Origin: Chloroflexi bacterium TSY
GTDB lineage: Bacteria > Chloroflexota > Anaerolineae > Caldilineales > Caldilineaceae
Direction: 5' to 3'
Length of the DNA stretch: 64,000 nucleotides
Assembly: GCA_019217005.1 (NCBI GenBank)
Contig: JAHBNG010000010.1
Coordinates: 144,616 to 208,615, forward strand
The notes beneath the pieces were generated by a model that ran no database searches, was not told the origin of the DNA, and was given only the letters and a program-made list of their open reading frames with translations. Positions 39,865 to 51,943 of this stretch are shown one piece after another. A program made the translations under genes and the position numbers. Position 1 is the first letter of the stretch, and the number at the start of each line of letters is the position of its first letter.

Positions 39865-41162
39865 GGCTAAACCAAAAAAATAATTATACGCGAACGAGAG
39901 AATGGAGAGGGGGAATAAGGACAAACCATTTTTCTAAACCAGGTAAACGTTGGAAGCGTTGTGCCAAACGGTCCATCTCTTTCTGAGTGAGTTTGACGCC
40001 GGTCTCATAAAGAGTGGAATTCAGGTGAACGAAGGGTTGTAGTTGGTTAAAGCGAAAAGAACGGGCAAAATTGAGAACGGTCTCAAGAGAATCGAGAAGA
40101 GAACCGTTCCAGTGTTTTTCAAGATGGCCCCAAACCCGTTCGATGGGGTTGTATTTACTGTGATAAGGAGGGTAGCAGGCGAGCTGAATAGAGAGACGAT
40201 AGTGCTCAACAAACTGAGTGAGACGATACATAAACTGAGTCCGACGGGTATGATTTTCGGGACCATTGTCCTGATTGATCACGAGGGTCTTGACGTGAGG
40301 AAAGTGTTCACGTACGCTTTCCCAAAATCAATCAGGCAGTCGACAATACAGTCACTCGTCACTTTCGACTGAGTCAAGTAAAGAAAGAGTTCCTTGGTTG
40401 AAGGGAGGTAAATGCCAAAAGGAGTGACTTTCTCGGTCTTCTTATCTTGAAAGTCATGATCGAGCGCTTTGACAACCACTCGACTTATCCCTTCTCTCGA
40501 GAAACGGTCAAGTAAAATCGTCGCTTTGGCATCCCAAGAGGCGCAGAACCGTCTCGTCTGCATCCGCTTCTTGATTGATCTGATGAATTCTATCAAAGAT
40601 CGCATCGGTCTCTGGGATCTTTTTCACTGGTTGACTTTTTTTGACCCGGTTTGAGCCATAGCCTAACTCATTGAGCTTCAAGCGGATGGCCTCTTCGCCA
40701 GGCAATTCCTCATCTGTGTATCCTTTCTGCTCGATGAGCTGGGTACGCATTTCGGCGGCGGTTAGTCGAGTGTACAATTGGGGGGGTCGAAAGGTGGGAT
40801 CGGTCTGGCTGAATTGATCGGCGATTTCAACCATATCGGCCAGTAAAGTGGGGATATGGTCTTCGGCTTTTTTGCGACCACGTCGGTGGCTTTGGTCGAC
40901 ATAACAGAAGCCGCCTTCTAGTTCTTCCAGGGCTTTGGCTATCGTCGCCCGATTCCAGCCCAACTCTCGTTCTGCTTTCGTCGGACTCCCTTCGCATATC
41001 GTTTTGACCGTTTGGGCCATGAAGTGCCTTCTTTCGTATCCACTTAACATGGCCTTCGTCTCTTTCAAGACTTCAACCATTTCTGGCGAGATTGTCATTT
41101 TTGCTCCTTTTGGAGAGCTAGTTTAACACCTTCTCGCGTATATTTTATTTTTTGGATTGGCC
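39865..41162 (-). mobile_element. ISAzo13-type element inside the outer IS
   Basis: Ends are GGCTAAACCAAAAAA and, inverted, GGCCAATCCAAAAAA; the similarity continues to TATACGCGA. TAA is duplicated (39862-39864 and 41163-41165). Removing the element and one TAA restores the outer transposase as KLCKCNNRGKK. Length 1,298 bp. Confidence 0.85.
39884..41098 (-). pseudogene. ISAzo13-family transposase, two frameshifts
   Basis: Read from ATG 41098: MTISPEMVEVLKETKAML..., a helix-turn-helix part (SPTKAERELGWNRATIAKALEEL). Then, after a shift near 40540, the DDE domain: ILLDRFSREG... with the first Asp, GIYLPSTKELFLY. After another shift near 40280, INQDNGPENHTRRTQF carries the second Asp and YPPYHSKYNPIERVWGHLEKHW the Glu. 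This order and the NPIERVWG box identify the ISAzo13 family (formerly 'Rhodopirellula transposase'). About 400 residues if joined. Both shifts are single-base. Confidence 0.8.
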
Positions 41163-41984
41163 TAAGTGCAATAATCGAGGTAAGAAACGCCACGAACGCT
41201 GCCGCTGCCATCGCGCCTACAGCGACCCCCACGCCCTCTGGGGCTGGGACAGCTACCGTCATTGCTGGGTCTATGGGCACACGGCCTATGAACTGACCGC
41301 CTATTCACTCCAGCATCGCTGCCAACTACCCTTGGTCATCACTATGGCCGATGGCAATCGTCATGACAGTCCCCTCGGGCTCGCGACGCTCTATCGGGGG
41401 GCGAGAAATCTTCGGCTTGCCCATCCAGACTGCCACTTTGGATGCCGCCCACGATGTCATCGGCTATTATCGCCTTGCCACCCTGCGTTGGGACATGGCG
41501 CTGGTCATGCCCCTTAACCAACGCAACCAGGACCACAGCCGCTTTGCTGGCTCCATACGCCTAGACGGCAGTATCCCTATCTGTCCCGCCGGGCGGCCCA
41601 TGACACGCTGGGGCTTCTGTCCCGACCGCTTGCGCATCAAGTGGCGCTGTCCCTTGGCCGCCGCCACGAAGACGCCCCGACGTGACCACCTGTCCGCACT
41701 TTGGCCAGGATTGCTCTGGTTCAGCCTATGGGCGCGTCGTCTATACCTATCCCAAGGACAACTATCGCTTGCACACCCGCATCCCCAGGGACAGCGACCT
41801 TTGGCAACTTCATGCTAACGCTCGCTCCTGCGCTGAACGCTCAGTCAAGCGCAAGAAGTACGACTTTCATCTCCTCCAGACCCGCACTGCTGGCCGCGAC
41901 CGATGGTTCTTCCGCTTCGCTCTCGCGGCCATGTGTCAGCACGTCGACGCCTGGCTACACCATGCCGCCCGACGACTCGCTTAA

Positions 41985-42164
41985 CACTTGACCCCCTGGG
42001 CCACTCACACTTCTCCGCGCTCGGCCAGGACTACGGATGCCGACCCTTGCCTACTTTTCCCTGCCACTCACACTTTTTTGCCGCTATCCGACATTTTTCT
42101 TCCTACTCCCTCCCTTACGCACTTTTTCGACCCTCCTCGCACCATCGACCTCGGGGATGATGTG
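41985..42164. repeat. Non-coding right part of the outer IS
   Basis: CCACTCACACTT is repeated at 42000-42011 and 42063-42074, each followed by a C/T-rich stretch. No gene seen. Confidence 0.4.
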
Positions 42165-42182
42165 CACTTTCCGAGAGAGCTC

Positions 42183-42312
42183 CACTACGAAAGCCACGGG
42201 GCACAGAGCGCGCGCCTACACTTACATACGAGGCTTGCTAAACCCCAAACATGCTGGTCAGAGGGCGTCAAGCGGCAGTGGCATGGCGAACACAAAGGGC
42301 GTTACGGGTTAA
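42183..42312 (+). pseudogene. Possible continuation of the RHS fragment
   Basis: HYESHGAQSARLHLHTRLAK... begins where the outer IS ends. Only HYE matches the large RHS gene, so the link is weak; the rest could be an orphan toxin tail. It ends head-on against the giant FG-GAP gene. Confidence 0.3.
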
Positions 42313-42314
42313 AC

Positions 42315-45300
42315 TTAACGCCCTCCGCCACCAAACAGAACTGATACTTGTCCAGTCTCTTCCTCTGCAAAGGGTCGCCCCACGACAAGATCGCTATAAC
42401 CATCGCTATTTACATCACCGACCGCTATCGGCAGCAGTGGCAATTCACCCCCTATTGACGGACCTGTAATGTGTGCGCCCGGTGTGGAATTGATGCCATT
42501 TGGGTCCCCGTAGAAGACAAAATAGAGGACGGATTCAGATAGAGGGTGAATTCCACCAACGACCACGTCTGCGAAGCCATCGCCATTCATATCTCCCGCA
42601 GTCTGAACAACCACTCCAAAGAACAGTGCCACATTAGAGGGTAGGTCAACTTCCTGTGGGCTGCCAGCGCTCTTGACCAATGCTTCAAACTCCTCCTGGT
42701 TAAAAAAGGATAGTTCAATCGGCTCATCTTGAGGACCATCTGATCCCCCAAAATAGATTAACGCACGTCCCGGAGTTTCTTCACCTGGTACACCGATGAT
42801 GATGTCGCTATAGCCATCATCATTCACATCACCCGCGGCGGCCATCCCAAAACCAAACACCTCGCGTTCATCTTCGCCCGCTATACGCCAGTCCGGCACC
42901 AATCCGAGCCCATCGGCGCTGCCGAAATAAAGAACAACGTCGCCAGTGGGAAGGTCTTCAGAAAAACCATCTGCTGCTGGCACAGCAACCAACAGATCGG
43001 CAAAGCCATCCCCATTTACATCCCCTGCGCCTGCAACATTAGGTGCCAAACTACCAAAGGTGGGACGTGCGCTCAATGTCCAGTCAGCGACAAAACCATC
43101 TTGATCCCCACTACCTTGGTTTCTACCGGCCAGGTGTTCAGCTTCTGCGACACTGAAATCAGAGCCTCCATAGTAAACGAGCACCGTGCTACTTTCTTCG
43201 CCGGTTGGCATACTAACCGCCATATCAGCAAATCCGTCTCCATTCAGGTCACCGACGCCAAATGCTGTGGGCCATACCTCTTCATCATTAGAGACTAAGT
43301 CACTCGAGTCAAGCTGATGCGACAGCTGATACTGAATGTTCCCATTTGAGTCTTGCATCCCGGGTAAGAGTTGCACTGACCATTGCTTTTGCTCAAAATC
43401 AGCCACTGTTGCCAAAAGATCAACGACATCATCGCCGTTGACATCAGCTGCGTTCGCCACGTATTGCCCTTGAAACAGATCTAACTCTGACGTAATCAAC
43501 ACCGACTGTAGAGCGGACAAAGGAGTCTCCCGATCTCCCAATGCCTGATAGGCACGTCCGGCGTGTGTTCGTTCAAGAAATGGGAACTCACCAATTAGCA
43601 GATCATCAATTCCATCAGTATTCAGATCGATAATGGTAAGTGAGCTACCAAAAAGACCCTGCCAAGGCCCACCAGACAACACGACTTCACCAGATTCTGA
43701 GCTCTCCAAGGCATCAGATTCATCAACTGAAACAGTAGTTGGGAGCGGTGTCTCAAAGGGTAATCCAGGATAGACTTGATAAAATAACGTGGCTTCATCT
43801 TCAGTTTCATCAATCGAAAGCAGCACAAAATCGCCCAAGCCGTCTCCATTCAGATCACCTGCTCCAGTTAAGTAGTTCCCTAATCGAGAATTCAGATCTG
43901 AGCCATCGATCACACCAACAGGATTCAAAGAGAGCCCTTGTATGCTCCCTAAATAAGCATACATGCGGCCGCTGTCACCCCGATATCCAGCGGCGCCGAC
44001 CAATAGATCATCAAAACCGTCGCCATTGAGATCCATCGTCGCCATTGACGCCCCAAAGTGATCATCATAGTGTTCGCTGGAAGCTTGCCATGACGGCAGT
44101 GGATGAATCCCGACAGTGCCATCAGAGCGAACGCTACCTTCATAGACATAGAGCATGCCATGACGACTGCCGCGACCGGAACCCGAAACGGCTAAATCTG
44201 GATGGCCATCTCCATTAAAGTCACCGAGCGTCGGTTGAAGTCCCGGCAACCGTAGGCCAGGTGTCTCACGCAATCCATCTCGACTGCCAAAATAGATAAT
44301 TGTCTCGCCATAAATCGTATTTGCAAATAACAGATCAGCGAAGCCATCACTATTCAGATCCTCTGACACAACACTTGTCATCCGTTTGACAAATCGTCCA
44401 CCTAAATAGACACTGTCGATCGCAATCTGTTGGATTGCCTCCGGTGCGAGACCCGCTGAACCACCGGGGTGTATCTGAACAAAGACTCGATCGTCACCTC
44501 CCGATTCAAATAACCAGACAACGAGAAGATCGGCAAAACCATCGCCATTGACATCATTCGCCACCTGGTTCCCAGCGAAAAGTTGGCTTTCTGATGGGCG
44601 ATTCAAGACAGATTCTTGAGTCAAGGTCAAGTCTGGATTTTCGCCTAATCCTGCCTCTGTCCCGTAAAAGACTGTCACTCGACTATCTGCATCTCTCGTT
44701 GGCAGACGGGCCAGCATAGCCAGATCATCATAGCCATCACCATTGAAGTCATGCAACACAAAGGGATGACTGCTTTCCGTTGCAGCAATGATACCATCAT
44801 CCCCCAATTTGCCAGACGTTGTCCATTCGGGTCCAGCGGCAACACCATCGGCATCCCCGTAAAAAAGCTCAATCTGATCGGGCGTTGAAAGTGTGTCTGG
44901 TGCTGCAATGAAAAGATCCTGAAAACCATCACCATTCACATCACCGACAGCCATTCCTGCAAATCTAAATGGATCACCATCTGGACTAGGTAGCTCACGA
45001 GATACTGTCCACAGAGGATCCTCTAATTGAGATGCTTCTGACCATGGAGTTGCAGCAGTCGTTTGCCAATTCGGTGATTGCTCATCTTGAGCCGACGCAT
45101 CTACTGTCAGTTCATCTAACACGGCAAAGAGATAAAAATGTTCCTCCTGATCTGTCACAGCAACTAAACGCGCGGCTGATTCGTCCAACTGGGCAGTTGC
45201 AACAACGGTTGCGCCAAATTGAGTCTCAGGAAGTCCGACACCACCCACAAAATCGGCATCCTCATCTGGACCAGTTGGGCCACCGAGGAAGAGGTAGATG

Positions 45301-46941
45301 CGTCCTTCGCCGCGATAGGCGCCTTTGGCACCCACCAATAGATCGGCATAAGAATCAGCGTTCAAGTCACCAGTTGCTGCCACAGCGACGCCAAAATCTT
45401 CACCATTAAACTGGGCAGACAGTCGAGTGCTTGGTTCAGTCAGCAGACCAGACGGTGTGCCATAGTGGATATGAGCCTCGCCGCCAAAGTCACTCTCATC
45501 GAACCCAATCAACAGATCGGCGTATCCGTCACCATCCACATCTCCCACACCTGCCACGGCATTGTGAATCCAGACACTTGATTTTTCGGTGGCTGCAATT
45601 TGTGTGACCAGTGAAAAGGACCCATTTTCAGCGCCATGAAAAACGTAGACCCAAGCACCTGTGTCATCGCCACCGACAATCCAAAAATCATCATGGCCAT
45701 CCCCATTCACATCGCTCAATGGTCCAAACCGCTGACCAAAGGCGGCGTCTTCTGCCTCTCCTTCCCAAATCCACGCTGCATCTTGGCTCAGCCCATCAGG
45801 GGTACCAAGATAGAGAAAGACACGTCCTTGATCATCGAGAGTCAACCCATCCTCTTCGCCATCGTACCACTGTGCACCGACCAGCACATCGTCATATCCG
45901 TCCCCATTCACATCACCGATACCAGACACAAACTCTCCAAAACCGTCGTCGGGATCGTCACTTTGCATCTGCCAGATTGGCTCTGCGTTTAAGCCGTCAG
46001 ATCCCCCCAAGTAGAGTGCCGCGGCATTGGGCGAATATTCCCCATCAACAGCCAGACTCATCACCACATCATCATAGCCATCGTTGTTGACATCACCTGC
46101 CGATGCGACGCTATCCCCAATCCGACCATCGACCATGCGCCCAGACAAAATCAAATCCGGTTCATCACCGATTGTAGGCAGCCCATCTCCATTCGTTTGT
46201 CCATGATAGACGAAGATATGGCCATTATCACCGAACCTAGTGACAAAGATCAGATCCGCTTCTCCATCTCCATTGATGTCTCCGGCTGGTACAACCGTGT
46301 CACCGACATGATTGGGGCGAACGGAGCCATCTGCCGTCCAAATTGGTGTTGTGGTGAGTCCTGCAAAACTTCCAGTAGGTGCAGCGTCTTCCAAGCGAGC
46401 CATATTGGAAGCCTGTCGTTCTAATCTAGCGACAATCTGACGGATCTCGTTGCTATCAGAATCATTGGGGCGCCAATTGAGATACTTTTGAAAATCCTCA
46501 ACGGCTTCATCCGTCCGTCCCAGCGCCAAGTAGACGTAGCCTCGACTGCGATGAGCCTTGACAATATTGGGCGTAAGCTCTAATGCTCTGTTCAGATCCT
46601 CCAGAGCCTGTTCATATTCCTGGAGCCCAAGGTAGGTTGCTCCTCGCTCACTATAGCCAAATGCGTAATCTGGATAAAGTTCGATCACTTGATTGGCATC
46701 AGTCAAGGCATTCTCAAATTCATCCATTTCTTGATAGGTGGCGCTGCGCGTGACGAGCGCAAAACGGTTGTCTGGGCTTAGCTCGAGCACACGTTTGAAG
46801 TCAGCCAATGAATTTTCATATTGTCCCAATTCTTGATAGATCTCACCGCGATAGCTGAGGGCAGAATGATTTTGAGGCTCTCGCTCAATCACCTCCAGAA
46901 AATCAGCCAATGCCAGCTTGAATTCTCTCAATCGTTTATAA
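42315..46941 (-). pseudogene. Giant FG-GAP/TPR protein gene, 3' portion
   Basis: About 1,540 codons. The start seen in the frame (TTG at 46931) is not genuine: it is where the IS cut the gene. The first 170 residues are TPR units (FKLALADFLEVIEREPQNHSAL, YENSLADFKRVLELSPDNRF). Then come 20 FG-GAP/EF-hand-like repeats of the type GDVNGDGFADLLVA, each with the calcium-binding DxNxDGxxD loop. FG-GAP repeats usually fold as beta-propellers that bind Ca2+ and ligands at the cell surface. It carries on directly from the gene at 48430-51532 once IS copy B and one TATAA are removed (GFSYKRLREFKLALADF). Confidence 0.85.
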
Positions 46942-48429
46942 CTTTACTTTCTGGTAAAAGAAAAGAGATGAGGTGAGAAATGTGACAAAAAGCGGTTAGC
47001 AGTTCATCCTAAAGGTAGAGAACCCAAAAAGGAGGAAGGAATGCTAACCGCGCCAGAAATAACTATAGCAGTACTGATGAATGTATTGCAAGTAACGCCA
47101 ATGGGAACAAACGTAAATGTAATGCGTCTGATGTGGGCAATGCTGAATGGGTCGTTTCTGAAAAGTCGAGGAGCAATCCATAGCGCATTGAAAGAAAGCG
47201 GGTTTGAAGATGAGGAGCTCCGGCGAAGCTGGTGGAGCTTTCGATATGGATCATGGGATATCACAAGTCTGCTGGGGTCGTGGCAAGAAGAAGTGGAAAG
47301 GGAATGGGAGGCAAAAAAAGAAGGGTACCGAGTGAAAAGCATAGATATCACAGGGTTCTGGCGACCGAAGCTGCAAGGGAAAGTGAACCGACTCTATAAC
47401 TCAACGGCTCGTCGGGCATTGCCCGCTCATCTTTGGAGTGATGATAAGCTCGGGGAGATAGGCGGGAAGCAGTGCCACTGCTCAAGGCAATCATGAGATG
47501 CACGGTTGGAACAAAGGAAAGTGAGTTTCGGAAAAAGCTGCTGACAGAGACGAAGAAATCACTGGAGTCAGACGAAGTGGCGGTGGTCGATGCCGGGTTT
47601 ACAATCAGAGAAATGCTAGAAAGCGGCATAGACCGATTTGTCCTGCGGGAAGCCATTAACTGCACAGTGCGCCGCAATGAGTTCCCCAAACGCAAAGAAA
47701 AGGCAGACCACCTGAATATGGTGATATTGTGCGTCCGCTCTCGCAGCTATAAGGAAAGCGACTCGAGGCTACAACTCCGGACTCGTCTGGTCGCTTTCTC
47801 TATAGTGGTCGCCTGATTTGCTATCAAGCATGGCACAATCTCGTCCCCAGAACAACCAAGGTGGATACAGCCAACCGTACCTACTCGATTTACGTCATTC
47901 AGGATCCGGCCTACAACACACCTTTGGTTTTGGCGACCGTTATGACTTTGCAGCCTGAAACCATTTATCTTGTCTACCTGGAACGCTGGCCTGTTGAACC
48001 TCCCCCCCTTGGCTTCCAAGCAGATGATTGGCTTACATCGTCAATTTGTTCATGCCGATGAGGCTTGTTTCCACTTACCTGAACTGGGGCTGCTGGCTGG
48101 CAATCTTCTTTCCCATTTAGCCGCTTCTCTTCCTCCCATACCGACTGGCTACTGGGATCGAGAGCCTCAAGCCACTCCCGGCAGGCTGCGCCGTGTTCTC
48201 TCGAGTGCTCTTTTTCCAACTCCTGACCAACTCGACCCTGACTTTCGGAAAAAGGCCTCGGTTTCACACCATTTACCTAAAGGCGTTCTCGCTCATCGCC
48301 GCCTCAATGCCGCTGCTTAAACTAGCCGAGCACTATTTTTACATTTTATCCCGTTTTTTCAGGGTGGATTCTTTTTTCCGCCCCTTTCGGTTTGCCCTTT
48401 GTCACTCAAGCCTTTACCAGAAAGTAAAG
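46942..48429 (+). mobile_element. IS4-superfamily element, copy B
   Basis: Same inverted-repeat ends as copy A. TATAA flanks both sides (46937-46941, 48430-48434). Compared with copy D it has several small losses in short runs. It splits the giant FG-GAP gene. Confidence 0.9.
47041..48320 (+). pseudogene. IS4-superfamily transposase, copy B (multiple indels)
   Basis: The start at ATG 47041 and the three-G version of the GTGGAAAGGGAATGG site keep the frame open further than in the other copies, to SIDITGFWRPK and beyond. About seven small indels follow (for example GCGC to GC near 47425, TCTCTC to TCTC near 47740, one extra C near 48005). They break the rest into pieces covering AVVDAGF and the C-terminal YLERW region. 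Substitutions specific to this copy include CCAATGG at 47098 and AAGCCATT at 47650. Confidence 0.8.
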
Positions 48430-51400
48430 TATAACTGAAACCGCGTTGGTAATAGGTATCTGTCAACTCTGTATCCAATCCGAGTGAAGCCGTGTAATCA
48501 TCCACGGCCAACTCATCTTCACGCATATCGCGATAAACACGTCCACGATTGTAGTAAATACCTGCCCGTTCTGGATCAATTTCGATCGCCTTCGTCATGT
48601 CGGCAATCGCCGCCTCATACTCCTCTAATGCCCATTGCGAAAAACCCCGATAGTAATACCCAACTGCAATTTCAGGTTGGAGCTCAATGACCTTGGTATA
48701 GTCGGCAATCGCGTCTTGAGGCTGCTCCTGTCGTGCGTAAGCGATGCCGCGGTTGAAGTAGAGACGGGCATCATTGGGCGTCAGCTCAATTGCCTGATCG
48801 TAATTTAGCACTGCATCGGCATAGTTCTCCTCTTTGGCCAAGGCAAGCCCCTTCTGATACAACTCTTCCGCAGCGGCCTTGATCTGCTCCTCACTCATCT
48901 CGACGCTGCCGCCTGAAAAGATACGGATGCGTCCAGCAGCATTGCCAATGGGCACAGATGGTTCGCCCAAAAAGAGATCGGCAAAGCCATTACCATTGAT
49001 GTCGCCCATTTGGGTCAATGCTGCTGGCGACAGGACAGAGCCCTCGGCTTCCAACGCCCAGCTCTCTTCATCCGTCGGACCATCGGCTCCGCCTGCGTAG
49101 AGCAGTAGCTGACTCAGACCGTCTTCACTTGGTACTGTCCCGACAATAAAATCGTCAAATCCATCTCCTGTCATATCGCCCACCGCAGCCAAACGCACGC
49201 CAAAGCGTAGGCCAGCGTCACTCCCCTCTTGACTCCAGATGGGAGCGCTTCCCAAACCATCGCCACTCCCCAGATAGAGAGCGACCAGCCCCGCACCCTC
49301 ATTGTATCCTGGTGCGCTGATCAGAATGTCTGCAAATCCATCCCCGTTGACATCACCAGGTGCTGCGGCAGCGTCTCCAAATGTGGCACCAGCATCTTGA
49401 TTTTCAGCCACAAAGTCTGGAGTCAGACTAAGGCCCTGCCAGCCTCCATGGTAAACCATGACACGACCATCGTCGTTTCCAACACTATTATTCACATCGT
49501 CGTTCAGACGAGATGGACTGATCAATAGATCGTCAAATCCATCCCCGTTGACATCATAAGCACGTGCAACATCATAGCCAGCGACAACTTCCTGCTCTAA
49601 AGTTTGACCCGGCGCGCGACTTGGACCACCTGGACCACCATAATAGATATAAACCGCACCTGACAGGGATGCATTTTGTGGATCTCCTCCACTGCCAACA
49701 GCAAAATCAGCGAACCCGTCTCCATCCGCGTCACCCAGCATGGCAAGCGAGGCTCCAAAACTCAATCCTGGCTCCAGACCCTTGGCAGTCCAAACAGGGC
49801 GAATTCCTTGTAGACCATCCGGTCCACCGTAATAGAGTGCAACCTGACCGGTCCGCTCTGCGAATTCTGGATCGCCGACCAACACATCCTCGTAGCCGTC
49901 GCCGTTGATATCAGTGCCTGAAGCAACTGTTCGACTCAAACCAGATTGGGCGGATTGGCTACGCAAATTGAAGGACGCATCTTGCGCCAATCCTCCTCCC
50001 GTCCCCAGGAAAATAAAGACTCGTTCACGCCCCGTGGCCACAATCAGATCCGGATTGCCGTCACCATTCAGATCGCCGGCCGCACCAGCAGCACCGAGTT
50101 CTGTGCCATTGCGCAGACCATCCACTTGCCAGATCAAACCACCCAATTCGGGGGCACCGGCAATCGTTGCACCTGTCGATCTGCTATGCGACCCGAAAAA
50201 CAGAGAAGCTTTGCCCTCAAGCTCATCACCTTCCTCATAATCTGGGGCACCGACGATTAAATCAGCAAGACCATCGCCATTTACATCAGCGCCTCCAACT
50301 GATGCCCCAAAGAATTCGCCAACCTGATCTCCATCTAGAACAAATGATGGCGTCACACCGAAGCCATTTGGTCCCCCATAATATACGTAGACATGACCCG
50401 GATCCACATCGCTAAATTCGGGACTCGCTGTAAACGCCAAATCCGCAAATCCATCCCCATTCAAATCACCCACCCCATGCACAAAGGCTTTCAGAGACTC
50501 ATCACCCTCCTTGATGCTGGCCGTGAAATCAGGTGTTTCATTGAGACCGTCTGCGCTTCCGTAAAAGACATATGCCTTGACTATGTCATCGATATTCGCT
50601 GCATTAACAACAATATCATCATAGCCATCGCCATTGGCATCACCAAGCGAATCAACCGCTGCACCCTGAATGAAATCGCCAGTGCGCTTAGCGATTGTGA
50701 GATGCGGCATGGGATCAGGGCCCTCAGGTCCACCCAGGTAGACATACGCTGTCTGAATGCGCGGCGCACCCACGAGAATATCGGCATAGCCATCTCCGTT
50801 GACATCGCCTGCGCCACTCAAAGCACGACCAAATTGACTTTCAGCAACGTCGTTTGTCAAACGAACATCTGGCTCGGCTGACAAACCGCTCGAGCTACCG
50901 AAGTAAATATAGACCGAACCAGCAATCGTTACATCAAAGCTACCCGGAACGCCCACAATCACATCATCATAGCCGTCCCCATTGATGTCGCCTGCGCCGT
51001 CGGTCGCCATCCCCAGCTCATCTTCGGCTTCAAAGCCTCCCACTTCCCACGCTGGCGTGCTCGAATACCCTTGAGCGCCACCGTAGTAGACGCGCGCTCG
51101 TCCCGCTTTCTCCCGTTCATCAACTGTGTCAAAGGGCGAGCCCGCAACCAGGTCGTCGAAACCGTCCCCATTGACATCACCGGCTGCGGCAACGTTCTTT
51201 GGGAAGAAAGAAGTACGCCCTCCCATGATGTCATTCTCAGTAAAGGCAGCTGTCTCATCGAGTCCCACGGCGCTGCCCAGGTAGACGGCAAAGTTGTCAC
51301 GTATCCCAATCACAACATCCTCGAAGCCATCGCCGTTGAGATCTCCCGCGCCAGCCACTATCTGACCAAAATTGGAAATCTTGTCACCAAACACCGTCCA

Positions 51401-51532
51401 GTCTGCCTGAAGCGTTGGCTGATCTTGCTCGTTTGATTGTGCCTGGGTCTGGTTGGGAAGAAGGAGAGTTGCTATTGATGCATAAAATAATATGAATGCA
51501 AAAAAAGATCGAACGAGAATCATTCGCTTCAT
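48430..51532 (-). pseudogene. Giant FG-GAP/TPR protein gene, 5' portion (first copy of the duplication)
   Basis: From ATG 51532 (AAAGGA seven bases upstream). A signal peptide (SFFAFILFYASIATLLLPNQTQAQS) is followed by 14 FG-GAP repeats such as GDVNGDGFDDLVAG. Then come TPR units (EELYQKGLALAKEENYADAVLNYDQAIELTPND and three more). Translation runs 22 codons into IS copy B before a stop, giving the false end LLSGKGLSDKG. Joined to the 3' portion it predicts a secreted protein of about 2,574 residues with propellers on both sides of a TPR rod. An exact copy lies at 55115-58217. Confidence 0.85.
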
Positions 51533-51544
51533 GAATCATTCCTT

Positions 51545-51874
51545 TCATGATAAAGTGTAGATGGCAAAGGAGCAGTACAGGATGTCGTTATAGAGTTGAA
51601 TGACCATTGGCTTGGTCAGAGCAGTCTGCTCGAATTGCAAGTCACTAATGATGTAAGAGAGCAAAGATTCTCTGACCTCGGCATTGGGATAACCGAGTGT
51701 GTATATTCCGAAATTGTTTTTTCTCTTTAATGGTCAAATAACCCGTCTGGAACAGTCCTTGATGACAGAATAGAAGGTTTTGAGAATCTGTTGATTCGCC
51801 TTCGCGACTTCGATCTTATCCAGGTAATCAATGATGGGCTTGTCATATTCATCAATTCTCGGTTTATCCGTCAT
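51545..51874 (-). pseudogene. Remnant of an AAA-ATPase/PD-(D/E)XK (DUF1703-like) gene
   Basis: The minus strand reads MTDKPRIDEYDKPIIDYLDKIEVAKANQQILKTFYSVIKDC. Then, in another frame, FQTGYLTIKEKKQF and YTLGYPNAEVRESLLSYIISDL appear. These are the middle and the late segments of AAA-ATPase-like proteins with C-terminal nuclease domains; the stretch between them and the rest are deleted. It is a degraded leftover between the ABC gene and the FG-GAP gene. Confidence 0.55.
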
Positions 51875-51943
51875 GGATTGAACAGATTATAACACACAAT
51901 ACTGACAGAGAGAGAGAGAATATAAAGGCCATCCCGATTGTCG

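Larger units (their letters stand above)
39140..41984 (+). pseudogene. Transposase of the outer IS, split by ISAzo13 and frameshifts
   Basis: Begins at ATG 39140 after a G-rich ribosome site, with MLTSIFRHKQYVRFVRH. The N-terminal part (DPVSMLRSCLAMMLCGQTSFDVWVGQM) resembles the DUF772 region of IS1182/IS5-like transposases. HVAGDGAKLPTWANPYGQKLCK carries the first Asp. After the inner element the frame resumes as CNNRGKKRHERCRCHRAYSDPHALWGWDS, then LVITMADGNRHDSPL (second Asp). It shifts frame near 41400 (REIFGLPIQTATLDAAHDVIG) and again near 41690 (GRVVYTYPKDNYRLHTRIPRDSDLW), ending at 41984. It cannot produce an active enzyme. I am unsure of the family. Confidence 0.65.
38974..42182 (+). 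mobile_element. Outer insertion sequence, itself carrying an ISAzo13 element
   Basis: Candidate ends GAACTTTCTCGGAAAGTG (38974-38991) and, inverted, GAGCTCTCTCGGAAAGTG at 42165-42182 match at 16 of 18 positions. Without the inner element it would be about 1.9 kb. Its left end interrupts the RHS fragment, and CACTACGAA directly after the right end resembles the next codons of the RHS sequence (HYE). Confidence 0.6.

Noticed and set aside
48359..48429. C-terminal tail LLSGKGLSDKG... as a real end of the FG-GAP protein
   Set aside because: The tail is the translated inverted repeat and right end of the IS; the same tail ends the truncated ABC fragment at 61735.
49564..50881. Several plus-strand frames rich in His, Arg and Pro
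   Set aside because: They are the complement of FG-GAP repeats and recur identically in the duplicate; no coding signal of their own.
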